Source of the DNA: Bacillota bacterium
Lineage (GTDB): Bacteria; Bacillota; Clostridia; Acetivibrionales; DTU013
Assembly: GCA_023435305.1 (NCBI GenBank)
Contig: JAEYRV010000043.1
Location: 31,922-95,921, forward strand
Length of the DNA stretch: 64,000 nt
Reading direction: 5' to 3'
The number at the start of each line of letters is the position of its first letter. Position 1 is the first letter of the stretch. The notes beneath the pieces were generated by a model, which saw nothing but the letters and a program-made list of their open reading frames with translations, was not told where the DNA came from and made no database searches. This document shows, piece after piece, positions 44,901-52,213 of the stretch. Position numbers and translations under genes: made by a program.

Positions 44901-45623
44901 TTTCAAATCCTTCAGCACATTGTCTCTGGCCTGCACCGCGGCATCCATAGCCTTTTTCGCTTCCTCCAGCGCTTCCGGCGAGGCGTCTGCATATCCCGAC
45001 AGCTGTCCTGTCAGTACATCCACTCTACTCCTAAGTCCGGATATTCTCCTGGCGATTTTGTCATTGAGCTGCCTGCCGTATTCCTCCAGATAGAATATTC
45101 TTTCCAGCATTCCCCTTCGCTCTGAATTGTTCAGCAGCAGGAATTCCTGGAAGCTGTTCTGGGGGATCACCACCGCCCTAGTGAAATCCTCGCTGTTAAG
45201 ACCAAGCAGGTCCCTGATCTTCGCGCTGGCCTCCGTTGCCTTGTCACAAAGCGGTATTTCTCCCTCGTCTGTAAGTTCGATCAGGCGAACTACCTTAGGC
45301 TCGCAAGCATTCAGCGAATTCTTTTTCCTTTGATAAGTCCTCTCTACCCTGTAGCTTGTCCTCGTTCCGTTTCTGTTGAGCTCAAAAGTGAATGCGACCC
45401 TGGCCTTGCTGCACCTGGAATTAATTATTCCCTGGGTGCCTCCCTCGGCTCGTTTGACCCTGCCATACAGGGCAAATGTTATGGCATCGAGTATGGTGGA
45501 CTTGCCGCTTCCGGTGGGCCCGAATATACCGAACAGTCCTGCCTCTCCAAGCGTATCGAAATCTATGGTCTGAGCTTCGGTAAAGCTCTGCAGTCCCTCT
45601 ATCTCAAGAAGCTTAGGTCTCAT
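42000..45623 (-). CDS. sbcC: DNA double-strand-break repair ATPase SbcC
   Basis: SMC/Rad50-like ATPase that works with SbcD to cut hairpins and process DNA ends. The 1207-residue product has an N-terminal Walker A FGPTGSGKSTILDAI (about 32-46), a Q-loop region, two long coiled-coil arms, and a central zinc hook CPVC near the middle, in GEPCPVCGSAYHPRP. The C-terminal half has the ABC signature LSGGETFLTSLSLALA and Walker B FFLDEGFGTLD. Start: the ATG at 45623 begins MRPKLLEIEGLQSF with GGAG before it, and overlaps the sbcD stop by 11 bases; the longer frame to 45677 is unlikely. Cotranscribed with sbcD. Confidence 0.97.
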   Translation of the reverse strand: MRPKLLEIEGLQSFTEAQTIDFDTLGEAGLFGIFGPTGSGKSTILDAITFALYGRVKRAEGGTQGIINSRCSKARVAFTFELNRNGTRTSYRVERTYQRKKNSLNACEPKVVRLIELTDEGEIPLCDKATEASAKIRDLLGLNSEDFTRAVVIPQNSFQEFLLLNNSERRGMLERIFYLEEYGRQLNDKIARRISGLRSRVDVLTGQLSGYADASPEALEEAKKAMDAAVQARDNVLKDLKTSEAAFNQAKEIWGLVSDLEYIVKKVDTHIEQEYEITAKRQLLDKAVRADGLAAMINQTAELRRKLEDTNAQLRDVLAELPGNIASLAETRTEYERVRKEAAVDQPKLVEHRTRLSDALGIKNEIGSLSARMGGLKHSAAEITKAADVRAEETKRAAGEHDLLKKRLSELAAEAEILKTKPEYRHEIQGGAALESEIAALDKNRMQLQSKKAAISNKTGELENKLAAIGQEIAESLKTQEELTSSLQKLMGEKPGDRTSVLKMIDRIRQAQNTYQMMLHKRKEIQQCSSKSEGHKSVLKDMEKRCQELENARAVAGDAYEKSRMELEQCLQELDGHSAYTLSKKLKEGEPCPVCGSAYHPRPASHDSAEEIAVLEKKTENARSRLADAENKFRESERNVLVFAESIKSRQEQLEQTNKELEQKESEYKAERQKLPEKLKDLDMEKLQQDIDKADVSFNEKLQAIEDWEKAQNELKERSDRHNNAVASFRIAENGVKSELKVNQDNEALLDKELEALAERLAGLRLKHSEFLMRHSVTSAAVELTRLAENDRSLNRTETELEKTRKLGDETRIRIDRSNEELAKLNAERIKLETDINGLAAQLKEREAKLLELTGGVDIDESIRSIDEKLRRIATEEKEYTQRLEVLERLNNELNMKKSLLSNQQSIFTENLQNENAKLTASLTQNGFSSLEEAETSILRPEAQKTLKTEIDQYDQILLNLSAQKQLLEKKLGSRTITKVEWEQIEHSHTELQEQSKNCVSACEVAKSHYSTIKVKHQKWLGIKKEYNEVTHKYGLFDQIQKLLNAKRGKDNSFIDYIAEERLRYVAANASATLDDITRHRYALELDAESGFIIRDNANGGIHRMVASLSGGETFLTSLSLALALSEQIQLKGQSPLEFFFLDEGFGTLDQELLDTVLDSLEKLSSNQRVIGVISHVPELKARIGRRLTVTPPNFAGDGSRVVIEKA

Positions 45624-47139
45624 CAGTCTCCACCTCCCCTTCCTGTATGCCGGCGATACCGCTGCCTGACTCATCATCCGGGCCGTTGTCCGACCTTATG
45701 TCCGGCCCGCTCATATTATCATTTTTCCATGCGCCAGTTGTGCCGCTGATCGAGTCACTCCGCCAGATTTCCGACCCGCCGATGTCCTCCCGCTCATTTG
45801 CCTGACTGCCAACATCCTCAAGCCCACTTACCTGACCGCCAACATCCTCAAGCCCACTTACCTGACCGCCAACATCCTCAAGCCCACTTACCTGACCGCC
45901 GTCATCTTCCTGGTCATTGTCATCATGACCAACGTTGATTATATCAATGAATGCTTCCATCAGCTCATCAGGAATATCTACTCCCATCCTGTATCTGTAA
46001 TAATCGCGGAACAGCTCGTCTATTTTACGTCCTTCCCTACTGACAGGACTTATCACTTCCATCTCCTCTGTCTTCAGTCTGGGCCGAATATTTATGATCC
46101 CAGGGTGCAGACTTCTGAGCATCTTCTGTTCATCTACCGTAAGCACTCGGTCGGTCAATATTTCAAGATCCACCCATGCATTTGGATCCTTTCCTTCTTC
46201 ACACCATTTAATTGCCTGCCCGATACCCTCCTGTGCAAACCATTTCTTCAAAGGTCTGCCGCAGTCAAGGTAAACTGTCTCAATTTCAGCTTTCTCGCCC
46301 GGTACGGCATCAACGATGAATACCGCCTTGCTGTAGTCAGCTTCCGAAAAGCTATATGCCAGCGGAGATCCGGCATAATATGCAGGACATGCTGCACTGC
46401 GGATCTGCTGTGGCCTGTGAAGATGGCCCAACGCCACATAATGCGCCTTTTCTGGCAATACTGCCGGATCGACGGTCATTGCCCCACCCACCTGCAGCGT
46501 TCTTTCCGAGTCAGAGGTGCTGCCTCCCAATATGAACAGATGGGAAATAATCAAATTGACCGTATCCTCTCTGAATTTACCGGAGAGCTCCGAGAAAATG
46601 CTGCCTATCCTTTCTGAATAGGCCTTCTGAAGTTCACCCTCATCAGCCTTGTCCGTAAGCAGCTCCTCAAGCCTTGACTCAGACGGATACGGCATAGCAA
46701 TAATCACAGCATTGCTGTCATGACCCGGCATACTGAGTTCCAGCCAACCTGGCCCTGAATCGACGATATTGATACCTGCTTCATCCGTTTTATACATGCC
46801 TGCATCACTTCCCGGGTAACCAAGCAGTATTATGCCGTTTTTATTTGCCAGAGGACTTGAGGCACAAAGTCTGTCGGGATTGTCATGGTTGCCTGCAATA
46901 ACGATCACAGCTCTTTTCCCTTTGCCCCCGAGCCTGTCCATTGCCTCGTAAAACAATTCCTCCGCAGCTGCAGAAGGATTGTAGGTGTCATATATATCGC
47001 CTGCTATTAAAACAATATCTATTTCCTTCTCATCTGCCAGATTAACCAGGCAGTCAATAAAGCTGCTCTGTTCGTCAATCCGGCTGATATGCTCTAGACT
47101 TCTGCCAAGATGCCAGTCCGAAGTATGCAGAATCCGCAT
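45613..47139 (-). CDS. sbcD: Exonuclease SbcD with a repetitive C-terminal extension
   Basis: Mre11-like manganese nuclease partner of SbcC. The 508-residue product has the phosphoesterase motifs TSDWHLG (about 6-12), IAGDIYD, AGNHDNPDR, an ALGHLHRP motif and the capping domain. SbcD is usually about 380-420 residues; here a tail of about 90 residues follows, with three near-identical decapeptides (VGGQVSGLED) and Asp/Ser/Gly-rich sequence. The tail DNA at about 45820-45909 holds 30-bp tandem repeats. The ATG at 47139 follows GGGAGG. The stop overlaps the sbcC start. The tail is probably disordered and expanded by replication slippage. Confidence 0.95.
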   Translation of the reverse strand: MRILHTSDWHLGRSLEHISRIDEQSSFIDCLVNLADEKEIDIVLIAGDIYDTYNPSAAAEELFYEAMDRLGGKGKRAVIVIAGNHDNPDRLCASSPLANKNGIILLGYPGSDAGMYKTDEAGINIVDSGPGWLELSMPGHDSNAVIIAMPYPSESRLEELLTDKADEGELQKAYSERIGSIFSELSGKFREDTVNLIISHLFILGGSTSDSERTLQVGGAMTVDPAVLPEKAHYVALGHLHRPQQIRSAACPAYYAGSPLAYSFSEADYSKAVFIVDAVPGEKAEIETVYLDCGRPLKKWFAQEGIGQAIKWCEEGKDPNAWVDLEILTDRVLTVDEQKMLRSLHPGIINIRPRLKTEEMEVISPVSREGRKIDELFRDYYRYRMGVDIPDELMEAFIDIINVGHDDNDQEDDGGQVSGLEDVGGQVSGLEDVGGQVSGLEDVGSQANEREDIGGSEIWRSDSISGTTGAWKNDNMSGPDIRSDNGPDDESGSGIAGIQEGEVETDET

Positions 47140-47554
47140 GAGGTAATACCTCCCATAGCAATGATGGAACCTGTCAGGTATGTATCCGCCCGTTAATGCC
47201 GGATATACCTGCCGCCAGGCTTTGATAAAATCCCGGCAATACATAAATTATATCATTTGAACCCAGTCAAGAACAACATAAATGGACACTGACCCACACG
47301 GCAATCACATGAAGCAAACTAATTCCAGGGAGCATAAAACGGGAGACAAGTTTAGATGGCTAAAGTGACTTTGAAGAAAACCCTTGATCGGCGAAACTTA
47401 GGCACTACTATTTGGGAAATATAGGGCAGGTGTGAGAAACCTATTTGTCTGGGCAAAACTATATTTGTTTTATTTAGAATTTTCAATGATCAAGGCAACC
47501 AGACCGCGATTCATTGAGTTATGTAACCCCCACACCCCTAGCAATCAAACAAAT

Positions 47555-48214
47555 AGTCATCCACCTGTCCTCACCCACGTTACTAAAAAATCTACTTGGA
47601 TGAATTTTCAATTAGGGGCAGCATTATTGTTATATCTCGATAACATAACACAGTAAAATCCGAATTATGTAATCTAAACATTGAGTAATTGCAATAAAAC
47701 AAGCGGTTTGCCTGCCCCTAATTGAAAAATCATCCAGTTTGACCGAGGCATGCTGCCCCTAATTGAAAATTCATCCAGTTTAACCGAGGCATGCTGCCCC
47801 TAATTGAAAATTCATCCAGTTTGACCGAGGCATGCTGCCCCTACTCGCAAATTCATCCAGTTTGACCGAGGCATGCTGCCCTTACTTGAAAAAATGGCAA
47901 AGTTGATTCTCCGAAGCAGAGGTGGTATGAATCAATCTGTATGGCAATCAGTCATCCGCCTGTCCTCACCCACGTTACTAAAAAATCTACTTGGATGAAT
48001 TTTCAATTAGGGGCAGCATTATTGTTATATCTCGATAACATAACACGGTAAAACCCGAATTATGTAATCTAAACATTGAGTAATTGCAATAAAACGAGCG
48101 GTTTGCCTGCCCCTAATTGAAAAATCATCCAGTTTGACCGAGGCGTGCTGCCCCTACTTGCAAATTCATCCAGTTTGGCAAAGCTATGCTGCCCTTACTT
48201 GCAAATTCATCCAG
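47555..48214. repeat. Array B: two 227-bp direct repeats holding 41-bp tandem units
   Basis: 47555-47781 and 47950-48176 are near-identical direct copies, 395 bases apart. Inside each, an inverted copy of a 24-base core starting GGATGAATTTTCAATTAGG (47598-47621 in the first) faces direct 41-base units, which begin at 47712, 47753, 47794, 47835 and 47876 (truncated) and again at 48107, 48148 and 48189. The core reads CTGCCCCTAATTGAAAATT. The inverted copy and the first direct unit are about 90 bases apart, as in array A. No gene is seen in the whole 47140-48432 gap. Confidence 0.9.
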
Positions 48215-48345
48215 GCAATAAGAATCTATCATAGATAAAACTCATCATATGGCTTTGCAGAGTTATTTTTATTATCATCAGTGTATAGATTCTATTTTGT
48301 ATGTATTCTTTCGAACTCTAAGATCTTAGCCCGGCTCATTTTCCA

Positions 48346-48392
48346 GAAAAAGAAAGACCTCATGGCATCAGTTTGCTGATATCATGAAGTCT
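48346..48392 (-). terminator. Terminator of the NlpC/P60 gene
   Basis: AGAC-TCATG-ATCAG and the complementary CTGAT-CATGA-GTCT arms (48355-48392) form a long stem with small mismatches, followed on the minus strand by TTCTTTTT. Confidence 0.75.
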
Positions 48393-48432
48393 GCACTTTT
48401 TTGTTTTGCTTGTTTATCCGCACAAGCGTTTA

Positions 48433-49374
48433 TTACAGAACTCTTCTTGCTGTCATATAGCTTTTTGCATAAAATCCGCTGCTGATGGTAGATATGACTA
48501 CACCCTTGTGACTGGATGAAGAATGGATCATATTTCCGTTGCCGATATATATCCCTACATGGTTTATGCGGTTATTTCCACCGTTGGTGTCAAAGAACAC
48601 TAAGTCTCCAGGCATCAGGTCCGCTTTCTTTATGTAGGACCCGTTCTTAGCCTGCGCCGTTGAATTTCTGTCAATTGTCACATCAAAATGTCCAAAAACA
48701 TACTTTGTGAATCCTGAACAGTCAAATCCTTTTGTGGTAGTTCCTCCCCATACATACTTGACACCCTTGAATCTTTTTGCATATTCGATAATGTTCTCTG
48801 CCAGCCTCTGCTCTCCTCTTGAGTTCTTTATGCTTTCGGCTGCAGTCTTTGCTGCCCCATTATCCTCTGCTGCCACGGCTGCCACAGTATTTGCATCCCC
48901 AGCTTCTGAAACTTCTGAAGCCGCTGAAGTCCCTGAAGCCGTCGAAGCCTCCGAAGCCTCCGAAATGTCTGAAGTCACGGAAGTCTCCAAAACCGCCGAA
49001 TTATCTGAAACCGCCGAATTCTCTGAAGCCGCCGAACCCTCCGAAACCGCCGAAGCTTTGGTCTCTGCGGCATTTCTCCCCATCAGGCTGTCGAGCTTGC
49101 CCAATGTTTGTTTTCCTGCTATGCCGTCCGTCAACAGACCGTACTTCTTCTGCATTTCAAGAACAGCTGCTTTTGTGATGGAGCCATAGTAGCCGGTGGG
49201 CTTTACCGACATTAATCCCAGTTTGTTGAGATCTTCCTGCAGAGTGTATACATCGTCACTTCTCATGCCGTTTTTCAGTGTTACATTTGAATAGGCGAAA
49301 GTCGTTTGTGCGGATAAAACGGCAGTCAGGGAAAGTGCGAGAACTGATGTCAAAAGTTTTCTCTTTAGTGACAT
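48433..49374 (-). CDS. NlpC/P60 peptidoglycan hydrolase with N-terminal binding domain
   Basis: Exported endopeptidase that cuts stem peptides of peptidoglycan. The 313-residue protein has a signal peptide (about 1-27), a peptidoglycan-binding_1 domain (about 30-95, with LQEDLNKLGL and LLTDGIAGKQTL) and a Ser/Ala/Glu linker made of nine-base repeats (about 100-170). The NlpC/P60 domain (about 195-313) has the catalytic Cys in FDCSGFTKYVF, His in INHVGIYIGNG and a third residue in MIHSSSS. GGGGGA precedes the ATG. A c-di-AMP (ydaO-type) riboswitch occupies the leader, so expression is tied to second-messenger level, a common arrangement for wall hydrolases. A terminator follows. Confidence 0.93.
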   Translation of the reverse strand: MSLKRKLLTSVLALSLTAVLSAQTTFAYSNVTLKNGMRSDDVYTLQEDLNKLGLMSVKPTGYYGSITKAAVLEMQKKYGLLTDGIAGKQTLGKLDSLMGRNAAETKASAVSEGSAASENSAVSDNSAVLETSVTSDISEASEASTASGTSAASEVSEAGDANTVAAVAAEDNGAAKTAAESIKNSRGEQRLAENIIEYAKRFKGVKYVWGGTTTKGFDCSGFTKYVFGHFDVTIDRNSTAQAKNGSYIKKADLMPGDLVFFDTNGGNNRINHVGIYIGNGNMIHSSSSHKGVVISTISSGFYAKSYMTARRVL

Positions 49375-49396
49375 TATATATCCCCCTCTTTTTATT

Positions 49397-49567
49397 GGCT
49401 TGCGAGGTTAGTTGACGGGTTAGGTAAAAGAGTATACCCTGCCATAATTCGCTGTCTGCGTGTTTTACGAGGCAGATCGTCCATTGCCGCTGCCCCGCTG
49501 TCTTATGGCTTCACCCCAATAAAGCTGTATTTCTCCCCCGCTCCCTAAACATCAAGGATTCAGCTTC
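49397..49567 (-). promoter_or_regulatory. ydaO-type c-di-AMP riboswitch upstream of the NlpC/P60 gene
   Basis: On the minus strand the spacer shows the conserved blocks of the ydaO/yuaA motif in order: AGGGAGCGGGGGAGAA, ATTGGGGTGAAGCC, a variable stem, and CCCGTCAACTAACCTCGCAAGC in two overlapping parts at the 3' end (49397-49418). The motif ends about 23 bases before the start codon, beside GAGGGGGA. No intrinsic terminator is seen between it and the gene, so control of translation start is possible. Known members turn genes off at high c-di-AMP and often precede cell-wall hydrolases. Confidence 0.85.
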
Positions 49568-49679
49568 AATTAGTTTACCATAATCCTGGTATTATGGAAA
49601 CCAATAATGATTTACAGCGAATAAAGCGATATGTTTGTTTACACTTTTGCTGACATTTTTTGTGAATACAGATACTTTC

Positions 49680-50072
49680 AATGACAAATTAAAGTGTGAA
49701 ACACTGATCTTTTCAGTGACAAATTAGAGTGTGAAACACTGATCTTTTCAGTGACAAATTAAAGTGTGAAACACTGATCTTTTCAGTGACAAATCAGAGT
49801 GTGAAACACTGATCTTTTCAGTGACAAATTAAAGTGTGAAACACTGATCTTTTCAGTGACAAATCAGAGTGTGAAACACTGATCTTTTCAGTGACAAATT
49901 AGAGTGTGAAACACTGATCTTTTCAGTGACAAATTATATAACGTGAAATGCTGATGCTTTCGTTGACAAATCTGGCAATGCAATATGTTAATACTTTCGA
50001 TGACACATTTGGTAATATGAAATGCTGATGCTTTCGGTGACAAATTTGAAAATGTGATATGTTGATACTTTC
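49680..50072. repeat. Array C: seven 35-bp and four diverged 37-bp tandem repeats
   Basis: Seven near-identical 35-base units (starts 49680, 49715, 49750, 49785, 49820, 49855, 49890) with the core AGTGACAAATTA and a small palindrome AGTGTGAAACACT are followed by four diverged 37-base units (49925, 49962, 49999, 50036). The array lies about 45 bases after the end of the GNAT gene. There are no variable spacers and no continuous coding frame. Confidence 0.93.
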
Positions 50073-50115
50073 CGTACAGATTTTGATGAAACTGTGGATG
50101 AGGCGATGGATGAAG

Positions 50116-50631
50116 TCACAGAAGCTTTTCATATGCAAGTCTCTCGCTTCCGTCCTTCAGGTAAATGATCCCGCAATATTTGAAGCCGTTTTTTGAAAGC
50201 ATTTTCTGCATCGATATATTGTCTTTGTGTGTATCGACTCTGATGCTGCGGACTTCTCTTTCACGGCACATTGCTTCAGCATTTTCAATGATCCCGGAGG
50301 AAAGGCCCTTTCCCTTGTATTCCCGGGCAATGGCGATCCTGTGTATTACCGCATATTGGCCGGCGCTGATCCAATTGCCATTATATATTTTACTGTAGGT
50401 TTCTTCACCGTCGAATGATATTACAGCGGTGCCGACAGCGGTGCCGATCAATTGGTCACCTTCAATGAGCACGTAGCTGTTGTTATGCATAATATCATTG
50501 AGTATGACCTCCATATTGGGGTAGCCGTTCTGCCACTGGTCGATCCCACTTTCCTTAAGATCGGCCTGCGCCTGTTCGATAATTTTCATTATAACTGCCG
50601 CATCTTGTTCTTTAGCTCTTCTGAACTGCAT
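50116..50631 (-). CDS. GNAT-family N-acetyltransferase
   Basis: The 171-residue cytoplasmic acetyltransferase begins with FRRAKEQDAAVIMKII and has the acetyl-CoA binding segment RIAIAREYKGKGLSSGII near residues 98-115 and the C-terminal LSKNGFKYCGI. It resembles GNATs of the general RimI/YhhY type, whose substrate is not known. GGAG lies eight bases before the ATG. It follows the DUF1836 gene by 32 bases on the same strand. The stop is at 50116 and array C begins just beyond. Confidence 0.88.
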   Translation of the reverse strand: MQFRRAKEQDAAVIMKIIEQAQADLKESGIDQWQNGYPNMEVILNDIMHNNSYVLIEGDQLIGTAVGTAVISFDGEETYSKIYNGNWISAGQYAVIHRIAIAREYKGKGLSSGIIENAEAMCREREVRSIRVDTHKDNISMQKMLSKNGFKYCGIIYLKDGSERLAYEKLL

Positions 50632-50663
50632 AATCGACGCTCCATTATCAGCAGGATCATCAA

Positions 50664-51281
50664 TCAGCCGGCCGTCGGCTCTGATGTCTTTCTTTCGGGT
50701 TTCTTTTCCGCTTTTTTGTCCGTCTTTTTCTTCTCGTCCGACAAGAGCTTTGTGCGCATTATTTCAATCAGTCTTTCACATGCAAGCTTGTCGCAATAAC
50801 TCGAAACGGCAAGTCTCAATGTCATATCCGACAATGCCTCCATGTCCCACTGGGCATTTATCAGCTCGGCTGTTTCCCTCAGACTGTTGTCAAGGATTTG
50901 TATGAACTTCGTATAGAATTCCTCATGGTCTTCCTTTGAAAGCTCCTGCTTGAGCAGGAAGCCTGTATCCCGCACGGATAGCACCTGCTTGAGAAGGCAG
51001 ATCTCCGTCAGACCCGCAAGATGCTCACGGGAGTATTTCTTTCCGTCGGTCCTGGGCAGCAGCCCATCCTTTATATAATTGTTTATCATGGCTGATGTGA
51101 GCTGTCCGTCACCTTCAAAGTTAATCAGCTGCCTGAACATATACGACAGGACCTGGTCCTTATACAAGCTGATATCCGGAAATTCCGGCCATTTGACAGG
51201 GCGTTCCGACGCCAGTTTTTCCTTAAGCTGTCCAAGTTCTTCACAGACCTGCTCCCGATTGCCGCAGTCATGCTCTCCCAT
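50664..51281 (-). CDS. DUF1836-family protein (MerR-like HTH)
   Basis: The 205-residue protein matches DUF1836 proteins of Firmicutes: an N-terminal segment WPEFPDISLYKDQVLSYM, then a helix-turn-helix-like region SAMINNYIKDGLLPRTDGKKYSREHLAGL near residues 62-90, which looks like a MerR-type DNA-reading head. A helical C-terminal half and a Lys/Glu-rich tail follow. The function is unknown; a regulatory role is possible. AGGAG lies seven bases before the ATG. It is upstream of the GNAT gene, probably in one transcript, and diverges from the SGNH gene across a 163-base spacer. Confidence 0.8.
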   Translation of the reverse strand: MGEHDCGNREQVCEELGQLKEKLASERPVKWPEFPDISLYKDQVLSYMFRQLINFEGDGQLTSAMINNYIKDGLLPRTDGKKYSREHLAGLTEICLLKQVLSVRDTGFLLKQELSKEDHEEFYTKFIQILDNSLRETAELINAQWDMEALSDMTLRLAVSSYCDKLACERLIEIMRTKLLSDEKKKTDKKAEKKPERKTSEPTAG

Positions 51282-51373
51282 GGATTAACTCCTTTTTTCG
51301 ACGAATTCTTTAATATTCTACTATACATAATACCATTATGTAAATAATTTTTAAAGCATCATCGCATTGTATA

Positions 51374-51402
51374 TTGACACATCGCATATCACATAATATA
51401 AT
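51374..51402 (+). promoter_or_regulatory. Consensus sigma-A promoter of the SGNH gene
   Basis: TTGACA (51374-51379), 17 bases, TATAAT (51397-51402); both hexamers are perfect. The start codon is about 40 bases downstream. Confidence 0.9.
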
Positions 51403-51444
51403 ATTCAATATTAGATTATATTATTTTACCAGAGGAGTGAAAAA

Positions 51445-52131
51445 GTGATAGATTCTATTTGCATATTTGGAGATTCCATAATGAAGGGCGTTATATTCGA
51501 CGCCATCAGAGGAAGATATATATTTTTGAAAAACAGTTTTCTAAACATATTAGGCATGCGCAACAGCGACATCAAGGTAGATAATTATGCAAAATTCGGC
51601 TGTACAATAACAGTCGGCAGACAGCTGATCGAGAAGCATGCCTCTGAGCTGCCCGGGTATAAATACACGGCTCTTGAATTTGGCGGAAACGATTGCGATT
51701 TCGACTGGAAGGCCATATCGGAGAACCCGGAAGCTATTCACTTACCAAATACGCCTATTGAAGAATTTGAAAAATATTATTCCGAAATAATAGACGATGT
51801 AAAAAAAGCCGGAAGCACGCCGGTCCTGTTTTCCCTGCCGCCGCTGAATGCCCGCAGGTATTTTTCCTGGATCTCAAGAGGTCTCAATGCCGAAAACATA
51901 CTTAACTGGCTCGGCGACGAGGAGCACATATACAGGTGGCATGAAATGTACAACCTTGCTGTACTTAAGCTTTCAGCAGCCAAGGATGTGGCGCTGATCG
52001 ACATCCGCAGAGCGTTCCTTGAGACAAGGAATTATCTAGGACTCTTGTGCGAAGATGGCATTCACCCAAACGAAGCCGGTCATGCGCTGATTTCCGAGTT
52101 TATCAGAAAGAGCGTGCCTTTGCTTGCATGA
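51445..52131 (+). CDS. SGNH/GDSL-type hydrolase
   Basis: The 228-residue cytoplasmic esterase/lipase-like protein has block I with the nucleophile in FGDSIMKG (Ser near residue 11), block II Gly in the NYAKFGCTITVG region, block III GGND (about 78-81) and block V DGIHPNEAGH (about 209-218) with the catalytic Asp and His. The substrate is unknown; such proteins deacylate sugars, lipids or thioesters. The start is GTG at 51445 with GAGGAG seven bases upstream. A perfect promoter and a bidirectional terminator frame it as a single-gene unit. Confidence 0.92.
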   Translation: MIDSICIFGDSIMKGVIFDAIRGRYIFLKNSFLNILGMRNSDIKVDNYAKFGCTITVGRQLIEKHASELPGYKYTALEFGGNDCDFDWKAISENPEAIHLPNTPIEEFEKYYSEIIDDVKKAGSTPVLFSLPPLNARRYFSWISRGLNAENILNWLGDEEHIYRWHEMYNLAVLKLSAAKDVALIDIRRAFLETRNYLGLLCEDGIHPNEAGHALISEFIRKSVPLLA

Positions 52132-52146
52132 TATCGTTAAAAAATG

Positions 52147-52179
52147 AACGGTCAGGTTTTATATCACGCCTGACCGTTT
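52147..52179. terminator. Bidirectional terminator between the SGNH and deacetylase genes
   Basis: ACGGTCAGG (52148-52156) pairs with CCTGACCGT (52169-52177); T-rich sequence follows on the plus strand and a TTTTTT run follows on the minus strand. Confidence 0.75.
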
Positions 52180-52213
52180 CTATTTCCTCCGATGTTATCC
52201 TCTGTTATCCGCT

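Noticed and set aside
45625..47244. Longer N-terminal extensions for sbcD and sbcC
   Set aside because: The extra residues are not family-like, and strong ribosome sites precede the internal ATGs at 47139 and 45623.
47432..47656. Gene within repeat island B
   Set aside because: The frame crosses the inverted-repeat unit and has no ribosome site or recognisable protein features.
49680..50072. CRISPR array or coding repeats
   Set aside because: The units abut directly. A frame that runs through part of it (49923-50138 on the minus strand) just translates the repeat and has no ribosome site.
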